A stretch of DNA of 5,518 nt from Bacillota bacterium (GTDB lineage: Bacteria > Bacillota > UBA4882 > UBA8346). The notes under the pieces are model-generated. The model had not been told where the DNA came from. It did not search any database and saw nothing but the letters and a program-made list of their open reading frames with translations. Positions 1 through 5,025 of the stretch are shown piece after piece. Position numbers and translations under genes: made by a program. Position 1 is the first letter of the stretch, and the number at the start of each line of letters is the position of its first letter. The DNA lies in assembly GCA_023415835.1 (NCBI GenBank), contig JAEZJK010000113.1, positions 1 through 5,518 of the forward strand, written 5' to 3'.

Positions 1-874
1 GTTCAATGGCGTCCAAAATATCCTGGGCCCAGGGGACCAACAGCCAAACGATGGTGATCTTTTCTGCGGAGACGGTTTTAAGGATCCATTCCGGCTTAAT
101 GCCGCGCAGCAAGACCGCTTTGCTCCCCGCCAGGAAACTGCCGAACCAATGCATCTTGGCGCCGGTATGGTAGAGCGGGGGAATGCATAAAAAATTATCG
201 TCCCGAGTCTGGCTGTGGTGTTTGTTCTCAGTGATACAGGCGGACATCAGGCTTTGGTGGTTATGCAAGATTGCTTTGGGAAATCCCGTAGTCCCCGAGG
301 AAAAATAGATCGCCGCGTCATCCTCGTCCGTCAGTTTAATCTCCGGTGCTTCGGAGGAACAATTGGCGGTAAGGCGGTCATAGTTTTCCGCAAAAGTAGG
401 ACGGTTCTCGCCCGCGAAAAAGAGGGTTTTCACTTTGGGGATCTGATCGTAGATGGTTTCCATCCGGCCGATGAACTCCGGCCCGAAGATTAAGGCTACG
501 GTATCGGACAGGTTTAGACAATATTTGATCTCCTCGGCCGTGTAGCGGAAGTTCAAGGGCACTGCAATCGCGCCGGCCTTTAAGATCCCAAAATAGATCG
601 GCAGCCACTCCAGACAGTTCATCAACAGAATGGCGACCTTGTCCCCTTTTTTGATCCCCCGCTTCAGTAGCAGGTTGGCCATGCGGTTGGCCTTCTCGTC
701 AAAAACCCGCCAGGTCATCTCTCTTCGGTATTCACCCGCCGGGTTGTTTTCAATCAGTTCGTACTCGCGCCAGATGACATTATGGCTGTCCTGGAGATCC
801 AGATTAATCTCGGTCAGGCATGTTTCAGGCCCATACAGCTCGGCGTTGCGAGCTAATATTTCCGTAATCGGCAT
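1..874 (-). CDS. AMP-forming acyl-CoA synthetase, N-terminal part (runs off left edge)
   Basis: Partial gene: 291 codons are open from ATG 874-872 to the window edge, so the C-terminal domain is missing. The family adenylates a carboxylic acid with ATP and then forms the acyl-CoA thioester in the cytoplasm. Visible motifs are the AMP-binding P-loop YFSSGTTGFPK at residues 190-200 and the PLYHTGA motif at 233-239. The N-terminal region, about residues 54-130 (KRGIKKGDKVAILLMN, then GAIAVPLNFR), is typical of fatty-acid or medium-chain CoA ligases. The start is supported by GGAGG (886-890 on the plus strand) with 11 nt spacing, and a promoter candidate lies just upstream. Composition is balanced GC, unlike the AT-rich neighbours to its right. 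The family assignment is secure. The substrate cannot be read from this half; long-chain, medium-chain and aromatic acids are all possible. Confidence 0.93.
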   Translation of the reverse strand, partial: MPITEILARNAELYGPETCLTEINLDLQDSHNVIWREYELIENNPAGEYRREMTWRVFDEKANRMANLLLKRGIKKGDKVAILLMNCLEWLPIYFGILKAGAIAVPLNFRYTAEEIKYCLNLSDTVALIFGPEFIGRMETIYDQIPKVKTLFFAGENRPTFAENYDRLTANCSSEAPEIKLTDEDDAAIYFSSGTTGFPKAILHNHQSLMSACITENKHHSQTRDDNFLCIPPLYHTGAKMHWFGSFLAGSKAVLLRGIKPEWILKTVSAEKITIVWLLVPWAQDILDAIE

Positions 875-903
875 TTTTCTTTTTTCCTCCCGTTCTACCG
901 GTC

Positions 904-931
904 ATTATAAATGATATTGGGTGTTTGATAA
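904..931 (-). promoter_or_regulatory. Candidate sigma-70-type promoter of the acyl-CoA synthetase
   Basis: Read on the minus strand, TTATCA (926-931) and TATAAT (904-909) are separated by 16 nt. The -10 is a perfect consensus and the -35 matches 4 of 6 bases. Transcription would begin near 897, giving a leader of about 20 nt that just holds the GGAGG at 886-890. The geometry is good, but the flanking DNA is AT-rich, so a chance match is possible. Confidence 0.5.
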
Positions 932-1010
932 TAAACCCACCGTGCTACATCGAATATAACAAAACTCTTGATTATTATAAAACATTACGCGGAGTTAGGC
1001 AACAGGTTGG

Positions 1011-1030
1011 TTAAAATCCCTGGATTTTAA
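1011..1030. repeat. Short perfect inverted repeat
   Basis: TTAAAATCC (1011-1019) and GGATTTTAA (1022-1030) are perfect 9-bp inverted arms around CT. It lies between the acyl-CoA synthetase promoter and the end of the PH-like gene. There is no following T-run on either strand, so it is not a convincing intrinsic terminator. It could be a binding site or chance. Confidence 0.4.
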
Positions 1031-1071
1031 ATCCTTTCAGTTGTTTAATCATGTCTATTTCTGGTTCTCAA

Positions 1072-1618
1072 TCACAGGTGGTGTAAATAATCATTGCTAC
1101 CATAACCCTTATAATCAAAAATTAATGCAATTATCCTTGACATATCCTTATAAAGCAAAGGAATCTCATAAATATTATCTTCATAATCTTTTATTGTAAG
1201 ATGAAATTTACTTTCGTCATATTTATTATTACTAATATGAATTCCTACGAAAGTGACCTGGTGTAGTTCAATTTTAATTTTGGTTTTCAAACCATTAAAA
1301 TAGAATAGTTTTTCTTTTGTTATGTCGATAAATGCTCTCGGAAAAACGAATAATAAAAACAATAAAGTCATCGCTAAAGAAAGGAGTCCCAATATACTAA
1401 AAACAATTTGAAGTACTAAGTGACCTTGAGCTATACTTACATATATATAAGCCCATTTTGAAACAAAAAACTTTTCTTCGGTAAACTTATATTTTATAAA
1501 GGGAATTTAAGTGCTTTTTAATTCCATTTTCAATTTTTCTGATAAATAGTTTCTCTGCTAAAAAAAGTAAACCAACAAAAATTATTCCGAAACAGACAGC
1601 TGTACCGCGACAAAAATT
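1072..1618 (-). pseudogene. Membrane protein with PH-like C-terminal domain, apparently frameshifted and start-less
   Basis: The longest uninterrupted piece is 1392-1072 (106 codons from a TTG without a Shine-Dalgarno). The same frame stays open back to a TAA at 1509-1507 and reads protein-like there (KYKFTEEKFFVSKWAYIYV). A second frame, 1618-1487, encodes a hydrophobic stretch (FGIIFVGLLFLAEKLF) and ends at TAA 1489-1487, overlapping the first. Dropping one A from the AAAA run at 1492-1495 would fuse the two as LNSLYK-YKFTEEK. The result would be about 181 residues: one membrane segment, a basic linker, a second membrane segment (LGLLSLAMTLLFLLFVF) and a beta-rich tail (ITKEKLFYFNGLKTKIKIEL onward) resembling bacterial PH-like domains such as the SunI type. 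No ATG fits either piece. I infer a decayed gene; the short TTG version could still be expressed. Strongly AT-rich. The domain resemblance is by eye only. Confidence 0.5.
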
Positions 1619-1641
1619 TTAAGAAAATGCAACAACTGATT

Positions 1642-1657
1642 TAAGAATTAATTCTTA
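1642..1657. repeat. 16-bp perfect palindrome over the methyltransferase stop codon
   Basis: TAAGAATTAATTCTTA is fully self-complementary and includes the TAA stop (1650-1648) of the methyltransferase. It has no hairpin loop and no T-run, so it is not a standard terminator. In such AT-rich DNA it may be chance. Confidence 0.35.
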
Positions 1658-2406
1658 GTATGTTCTTGCTGTTTGCGAGCAATAAAATAATAGTTCTGAC
1701 AAATTGGTGATAGTAATGTATATAATATGCTATCGAGGGCGTTCCAAATAATAGTTATCAATAGAGATTGTTGAAGTATCTTTGGTGCTTTATTCCAAAA
1801 ATTTCGTGGAAGAAAACCATATTGTTTGATTTCTAAAATTTCAAAACCAGTTTCAATACACATTTTTATGATTTGTTTTTTAGTAAATCTATATTGGTGA
1901 TGGAATTTTTTTGGTAAAAAAGAACGTGTAAACAACTCTATTAGGCTATAATAATTTGGCAAATGATAACAGATAAATAAACCATCTGGCTTGAGAATTT
2001 TATTAATCTCTTTCAAACTTTTTAACTCATTTCCTTGAGTTTCACGTACGTGCTCCAATACCCCGATTGACACTACTGTATCAAAAAAACAATCTGTAAA
2101 CGGCAGTTTAACAGGTTCATCATGATTTCCCTGAATAAAGTGACATTTTCCTTTTATAGAGGATTCCCAAATTAATAAACTATTTTCAAATGAATAACTC
2201 CATACTTGGTAACCTTTCGTGCAAAGATAATAAGAAAAATGACCGTTTCCACAGCCCCAATCTAATATTTTTTTATTAGCAGTATTATATTTATTAAATA
2301 ATTTATATAGCTTTGAATATTGATGAGCAGATGCTAGACTTCGAAATTGGTAAAAATCTTTAAAAGACTGGTGCATTTTTCTAATTTCATCACAAAAAAA
2401 TAACAT
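1648..2406 (-). CDS. Class I SAM-dependent methyltransferase (UbiE/Methyltransf_11-like)
   Basis: Intact, 252 residues. SAM-binding motif I is ILDWGCGNG at residues 47-55. FFDTVVSIGVLEHV (107-120) is the family's post-II acidic/LEH motif, and LKPDGLFI (138-145) is motif III. These are the hallmarks of the Rossmann-fold methyltransferases that use S-adenosylmethionine. The acceptor is unknown. The C-terminal third is rich in aromatic and basic residues and has a hydrophobic stretch around 213-235 (LLITIIWNALDSILYTLL), which suggests membrane association or a lipid or glycan acceptor; such enzymes are common in polysaccharide clusters. The start at 2406 is chosen because AGGAAG (2415-2420) sits 8 nt upstream; M11 is the fallback. 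It is the only clearly intact gene of the AT-rich island, with broken minus-strand genes on both sides. The methyltransferase call is strong; the role is not known. Confidence 0.88.
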   Translation of the reverse strand: MLFFCDEIRKMHQSFKDFYQFRSLASAHQYSKLYKLFNKYNTANKKILDWGCGNGHFSYYLCTKGYQVWSYSFENSLLIWESSIKGKCHFIQGNHDEPVKLPFTDCFFDTVVSIGVLEHVRETQGNELKSLKEINKILKPDGLFICYHLPNYYSLIELFTRSFLPKKFHHQYRFTKKQIIKMCIETGFEILEIKQYGFLPRNFWNKAPKILQQSLLITIIWNALDSILYTLLSPICQNYYFIARKQQEHTKN

Positions 2407-2503
2407 TATTATTTCTTCCTTTCATTGTTTTCGCCTCAACATCCTAAATATACAATATATTTCCTTTGTTTTGTTAGTTGTCCTTTTAAATTATACTTAT
2501 AAA

Positions 2504-2722
2504 CTATTTAATTATAATATTAGTACCGCATAATCCAGTTACAGGCCATCCAAGAACCCATGTTATTATGAGCTGTTCGCTACCTTCCGAAGATATACCG
2601 TGATAACTTTTTAGCCCCCGATCATTTCCTTTAATGGTTAATGGTCTTTCAAATTAGGTTTTAAGTATATACCCAGCCAAGATGGCAGAGATAGCGTATA
2701 CTATTTTGTATAACAATTGCAT
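2504..2722 (-). pseudogene. Small two-helix membrane protein gene interrupted by in-frame TAA
   Basis: From ATG 2722-2720 the frame reads MQLLYKIVYAISAILAGYIL plus KT, then TAA (2656-2654). It continues open as FERPLTIKGNDRGLKSYHG and on to IITWVLGWPVTGLCGTNIII, closing at TAG 2506-2504. Ignoring the inner stop gives about 71 residues: an N-terminal membrane helix or signal peptide, a charged middle and a second hydrophobic segment. It lies 97 bp upstream of the methyltransferase on the same strand. No known family is recognised. The protein-like text on both sides of one stop suggests a recent nonsense mutation. The alternatives are that the 22-residue N-terminal peptide is the real product, or that the open frame is chance. 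AAAGGG lies 7 nt before the ATG as a possible RBS. Confidence 0.4.
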
Positions 2723-2903
2723 ATCCGGTCCCTTTCATTTATGACAAACCATTTTATGAATCCTCGAACCAACAAAGTTCTAACCAACTACTAAACAATA
2801 ATATTTTACCATGGGAATTATGGAATAACAAATATTTGTAATATCAGATAATAATTAACTAAACAATTTTTGGTTCTTCCATTACAAAAATTCCAATTAT
2901 TTC
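2723..2903. other. AT-rich spacer with no supported gene
   Basis: I see no start-plus-RBS combination, RNA gene or convincing hairpin here on either strand. It separates the minus-strand island from the plus-strand transcription unit that begins near 2939. Confidence 0.5.
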
Positions 2904-2932
2904 TTGAAACCGTTTCCGATATATGATATATT
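2904..2932 (+). promoter_or_regulatory. Strong candidate sigma-70-type promoter
   Basis: TTGAAA (2904-2909) and TATATT (2927-2932) have the ideal 17-nt spacing, and each matches consensus at 5 of 6 positions. The expected transcription start is near 2939. The transcript would reach the Shine-Dalgarno at 2961-2970 after about 22 nt and then the tandem-repeat region. No other gene start lies close enough downstream to explain it. Confidence 0.6.
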
Positions 2933-2960
2933 CTTCATATAATATTCCAAAATTTATATT

Positions 2961-3124
2961 AAAAGGAGGTATTTACAAAACCATACTCTTTAACTCCGTT
3001 TCGAACCCGAAATAGACTGGCAAAAGAAATTGTTTCATCCCAAATAAATTGTTGCCTACCATCTGAAAATCGTTCCCCACCACGAAAAAATCGCCAAAGA
3101 CCACCTAAAAATCGATCAACACCA
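2961..3124 (+). pseudogene. Start-less reading frame behind a near-perfect Shine-Dalgarno
   Basis: AAAAGGAGGT at 2961-2970 is almost fully complementary to the 16S 3' end, but no ATG, GTG or TTG follows at working distance. Where a start would be expected (2975-2977, 5 nt after GGAGG plus T) there is ACA. From there the frame reads KPYSLTPFRTRNRLAKEIVS and continues open to a TGA at 3125-3127 inside the tandem repeats, about 50 codons. Promoter, RBS and frame line up, so I infer a gene that lost its start codon. A non-AUG start or a non-coding leader RNA are the alternatives. The peptide is not recognised. In the repeat region this frame turns Arg/Pro/Asn-rich and meets repeated TGA codons where sister units have CGA. 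Confidence 0.35.
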
Positions 3125-3302
3125 TGAAAAAATCATCGAACACCACCTGAAAATCGATCAATACCATGAAAAAATCGTCGAACACCACCTAAAAGTCGAT
3201 CAATACTACGAAAAAATCGTTGAATACCACCTAAAAATCGATCAATACCACGAAAAAATCGTTCCATACTTCTTGCAGGATAAACTGTCCACCGCGGGCT
3301 GA
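3048..3302 (+). other. Open frame over the tandem repeats, heptad-repeat peptide without a normal start
   Basis: This frame is open for 84 codons from just after TAA 3045-3047 to TGA 3300-3302. It encodes alternating seven-residue units of the HHLKIDQ and YHEKIVE types. Differences between units are often silent in this frame (CTG/CTA, CAC/CAT, GTC/GTT) or conservative (His/Tyr, Ile/Val), while the other two plus-strand frames are cut by stops; that is what a coding history predicts. The peptide is an amphipathic, His/Lys/Glu-rich helix or coiled-coil candidate. Only ATT or CTG could start it and no RBS is nearby, so it may be the 3' part of the gene whose Shine-Dalgarno is at 2961. Its stop lies in the first REP-like hairpin, so its C-terminus was probably set by that insertion. 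Confidence 0.4.
3057..3266 (+). repeat. Ten tandem 21-bp units, alternating two types (five 42-bp repeats)
   Basis: Units begin at 3057, 3078, 3099, 3120, 3141, 3162, 3183, 3204, 3225 and 3246, each exactly 21 bp. Odd units follow the pattern CACCACCTGAAAATCGATCA with a final A; even units follow TACCATGAAAAAATCGTCGA with a final A. There are no indels in ten units. The first and last units diverge most at their ends (GTTCCC; GTTCCA). The two unit types share the core AAAATCG, so the 42-bp repeat probably arose from a duplicated 21-mer. Confidence 0.95.
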
Positions 3303-3312
3303 AACCCCGCGG
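3292..3312 (+). repeat. REP-like hairpin 1
   Basis: CCGCGGG (3292-3298) pairs perfectly with CCCGCGG (3306-3312) around CTGAAAC. It is followed by CTAAG, as is typical of REP-like palindromes. Its reverse complement matches 3437-3457 at 20 of 21 positions. It also supplies the stop codon of the tandem-repeat frame. Confidence 0.8.
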
Positions 3313-3331
3313 CTAAGCTAAAATAACAAAC

Positions 3332-3345
3332 CCGGCTAAAGCCGG
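3332..3345 (+). repeat. Short GC hairpin between the REP-like copies
   Basis: CCGGC (3332-3336), TAAA loop, GCCGG (3341-3345). It is the second in a row of four GC-rich hairpins in otherwise AT-rich DNA, about 20 bp after the first. Confidence 0.6.
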
Positions 3346-3401
3346 CTATGATGTCAAAAAAAATACAATCCACAACAAAGTAAATCACTTAGACCCGATA
3401 G

Positions 3402-3415
3402 CCCCGTTTACGGGG
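3402..3415 (+). repeat. Short GC hairpin between the REP-like copies
   Basis: CCCCGT (3402-3407) and ACGGGG (3410-3415) are inverted arms with a 2-nt centre; as RNA this would be a 5-bp stem with a TTTA loop. GG then TTTA follows, too short a T-run for a good terminator. Confidence 0.55.
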
Positions 3416-3435
3416 GTTTATGCGAAATATACCCA

Positions 3436-3458
3436 GCCGTGGGGTTTCAGCCCGCGGC
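3436..3458 (-). repeat. REP-like hairpin 2, inverted copy of the first
   Basis: GCCGTGGG (3436-3443) pairs with CCCGCGGC (3451-3458) with one G-T wobble, loop GTTTCAG. It is the reverse complement of 3292-3312 with one mismatch. It ends 25 nt before the transposase ATG. The pair encloses about 120 bp. A head-to-head REP pair beside a Y1 transposase is the arrangement known for REP elements and their associated tyrosine transposases. Confidence 0.8.
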
Positions 3459-3483
3459 GGAGACATATAACCAAGGAGCTAAA

Positions 3484-3891
3484 ATGCCAAGATCCAAGTA
3501 TCAGATATACATCCACTTAATCTGGTCTACCAAGCAAAGAGAAACTTACATCACATCCAATATTGAAACAACAATTCATAACATCATCCGCGAAAAATGT
3601 CGAAAATTCAACCTTGAACCATTAGCTATCGGAAATATAGCCGATCACATTCACCTGTTGGTATCAATCAATCCAAACATAAAAATAACGGATTTCGTTG
3701 CTGAAGTAAAAGGGGCAACCGCCTATTATATTAATCGCGAATCCGGCAATTCTTTATACTGGCAGGATGGTTACGGTTGCTTCAGTATCGGCAGGTCCGA
3801 ACTTAAACAGGTTCGGGAATATGTTTTAAACCAACCAATATATCACGAAAAACAAAAATCCCTAATTGATGAATTAGAGGATTGTTTATAA
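3484..3891 (+). CDS. tnpA: IS200/IS605-type Y1 transposase (HUH), possibly REP-associated
   Basis: 135 residues, full length for the family. The HUH metal-binding motif is H55-I-H57 in DHIHLLVS. The catalytic tyrosine is most likely Y113 in VREYVLNQ, and WQDGYG at 93-98 is the conserved block between them. These enzymes cut and rejoin single-stranded DNA at hairpin-marked ends through a 5'-phosphotyrosine link. The start at 3484 is chosen because AAGGAG (3473-3478) is 5 nt upstream. A longer frame from GTG 3439 would start inside the REP-like hairpin and has no RBS. No TnpB/IscB partner is present. Four GC hairpins lie just upstream, none as clear downstream. The WQxGYGxFS and final NQ features resemble classical IS200 TnpA more than RAYT, so the REP link rests on position only. 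It appears intact. Confidence 0.92.
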   Translation: MPRSKYQIYIHLIWSTKQRETYITSNIETTIHNIIREKCRKFNLEPLAIGNIADHIHLLVSINPNIKITDFVAEVKGATAYYINRESGNSLYWQDGYGCFSIGRSELKQVREYVLNQPIYHEKQKSLIDELEDCL

Positions 3892-3951
3892 ACCACTAGT
3901 CAATTTAGCTTCGACTATTACTAAAACTAATAAAAAAAGGAGTGTTGCATT

Positions 3952-4614
3952 ATGGCAAACGGAACAAACCGGATCGACCAGTTTCTCTTATCATCCCAGG
4001 TAATGATCGAAAACGCCTTATCCGATACAGGAGTTAAGGCAGCCTTGGCGTGTTTCGGGTATTCCGAGGAAAAGCTGAAGGCCGGAAAGAAACTCTATGG
4101 GGAGGCGGTAGCCCTCCAAAACGCCCAGAAAAAAGAATACGGCGATCAAGTCGCCGCCACCGCTGAATTGAATGATATTTGGGATATTGCCCACCAACAA
4201 TACATTCGTACCCTAAAGATAGCCCGTGTTGCCTTCAATGAAAGCATCAAGGCCGACAAAGCGGCCATGTTATTCGGGCGTCGAAAACAAAGCCTCTCCG
4301 GCTGGCTTGAACAAGCCCGGACTTTTTACGCTAATCTCCTAGGCGACTCCGCCTTCTTAACGGCCCTTGCCGAATATGGTTATACCCAGGAAAAACTCGA
4401 GCAAGAGTCCACCCTAATCGACCAGGTCATCGCCAAACACCTGCAACAAAAGAAAGAAATCGGCGAAGCCCAGGAAGCGACGGAAATCAGGGATAACGCC
4501 CTCGATAAATTGGCTCAATGGATCTCCGATCTCAGGGCGGTTGCCAAGGTGTCCTTGGAAGACAACCCGCAACAACTGGAGAAAATGGGTATCCTGGCAA
4601 GGACTAAAGTGTAA
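3952..4614 (+). CDS. Hypothetical all-helical protein with internal domain duplication
   Basis: 220 residues, function not recognised. It has no signal peptide or membrane segment, so it is probably cytoplasmic. It is built from two copies of one module. Residues 23-45 (LSDTGVKAALACFGYSEEKL then KAG) align with 130-152 (LGDSAFLTALAEYGYTQEKL then EQE). Residues 58-75 (AQKKEYGDQVAATAELND) align with 165-182 (QQKKEIGEAQEATEIRDN). Both are at the same 107-residue offset without gaps. Shared marks are GY[ST]xEKL and QKKExGxxxxAT. Sequence character suggests amphipathic helices, perhaps a helical bundle. AGGAG (3938-3942) lies 9 nt before the ATG. It starts 60 bp after the transposase on the same strand, so co-transcription is possible. 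Its last four codons lie in the foldback at 4605-4704. Composition is more GC-balanced than the island to its left. Confidence 0.85.
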   Translation: MANGTNRIDQFLLSSQVMIENALSDTGVKAALACFGYSEEKLKAGKKLYGEAVALQNAQKKEYGDQVAATAELNDIWDIAHQQYIRTLKIARVAFNESIKADKAAMLFGRRKQSLSGWLEQARTFYANLLGDSAFLTALAEYGYTQEKLEQESTLIDQVIAKHLQQKKEIGEAQEATEIRDNALDKLAQWISDLRAVAKVSLEDNPQQLEKMGILARTKV

Positions 4615-4704
4615 AGAGTAAAGGGAAAAGGGTAAAAAACACCAACTGAATTCTCATTCAAAGAATATTGATTTTTCCCTTTTCTCTTTTAACTTTTCAC
4701 TTTT
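4605..4704 (+). repeat. Foldback built of degenerate 7-bp units; possible terminator
   Basis: The left arm reads as heptamers TAAAGTG, TAAAGAG, TAAAGGG, AAAAGGG, TAAAAAA (4605-4639). The right arm (4677-4704) reads as their complements CCCTTTT, CTCTTTT, AACTTTT, CACTTTT. The core arms 4613-4629 and 4673-4689 match over 17 bp with one mismatch. A small inner stem, ATTCT (4650-4654) with AGAAT (4662-4666), caps it. The left arm contains the TAA of the helical-protein gene. The long hairpin could end transcription or protect the mRNA 3' end, although its weak A/T-rich pairs make it atypical. Confidence 0.7.
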
Positions 4705-4741
4705 AAAAAGCCCCCCCGCCTCAACAACCGAAAAAGTTACG

Positions 4742-4808
4742 TCCCTCAAAAAACACAAAAACCAAAACAAAAATATTACAACCAAAACCTCATCCACCCA
4801 ATTAAAAA
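4742..4808 (+). other. 67-nt G-free, C-containing tract
   Basis: No G occurs between 4741 and 4809, while about 30 percent of bases are C (20 by my count) and the rest is mostly A. Such unstructured, C-rich, G-poor RNA downstream of a gene resembles Rho-loading (rut) sequence. It follows the foldback and precedes the next promoter. It is a compositional observation; Rho action is inference. Confidence 0.35.
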
Positions 4809-4821
4809 GATCTCAAACCTG

Positions 4822-4845
4822 CCCTAATCTGGTATAATATTAGGG
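4822..4845 (+). promoter_or_regulatory. Extended -10 promoter inside a perfect inverted repeat
   Basis: TGGTATAAT (4830-4838) is a perfect extended -10 (TG-N-TATAAT). It sits between perfect 7-bp arms CCCTAAT (4822-4828) and ATTAGGG (4839-4845). No good -35 is visible, which an extended -10 can tolerate. Transcription would begin near 4845, leaving a leader of about 180 nt before the redox gene at 5026. The arms flank the -10 as an operator would, so a repressor bound there could block polymerase; that part is inference. Confidence 0.5.
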
Positions 4846-4908
4846 TTGAAAAAATTAGGCCAGTAAAATATCGGTTTTTATCTTAAATTAAATTCATTAT
4901 CCAAAGAC

Positions 4909-4955
4909 CGTTTTGAAAATAATCGCGAACGGTTTAACGTGTTATTTTCAAAACG
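4909..4955 (+). promoter_or_regulatory. Large inverted repeat/hairpin in the leader of the redox gene
   Basis: CGTTTTGAAAATAA (4909-4922) and TTATTTTCAAAACG (4942-4955) are perfect 14-bp inverted arms. The pairing can continue inside as CGCG (4924-4927) with CGTG (4938-4941), using one G-T pair and a bulged T, leaving a 10-nt loop. It lies about 70 nt upstream of the Shine-Dalgarno. There is no T-run after it, so it is not an intrinsic terminator. It may be a dimer-binding operator on DNA or a stabilising or regulatory RNA hairpin. Confidence 0.6.
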
Positions 4956-5025
4956 AAAGTTCAAATTTACCAAAGTAGAATTAGAACTTCATTTAAAATT
5001 CTAACACCTATCACCGGAGGGAAAC

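Noticed and set aside
215..914. Plus-strand frames of about 90 codons (215-493, 630-914) and a minus-strand frame at 378-608
   Set aside because: They are shadows of the clearly coding minus-strand acyl-CoA synthetase frame.
1014..1052. 12-codon minus-strand ORF (MIKQLKGFKIQGF-like)
   Set aside because: No RBS, very short, and it runs through the inverted repeat at 1011-1030.
2667..2678. ATATACCCAGCC occurs here and again at 3427-3438
   Set aside because: Only 12 bp match and the flanks differ; too short to call an attachment or target-site duplication.
3057..3266. CRISPR array
   Set aside because: The units are directly abutting 21-mers with no unique spacers.
3439..3483. Upstream extension of the transposase from GTG 3439
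   Set aside because: It would translate the REP-like hairpin and has no RBS; ATG 3484 has AAGGAG at 5 nt.
3862..3877. CTAATT/AATTAG hairpin near the transposase 3' end as an IS200 right-end hairpin
   Set aside because: It lies within the coding sequence, is AT-rich and short, and has no matching left-end partner.
4018..4200. Minus-strand frame opposite the helical protein
   Set aside because: No RBS, and the plus strand shows a conserved internal duplication at the protein level.
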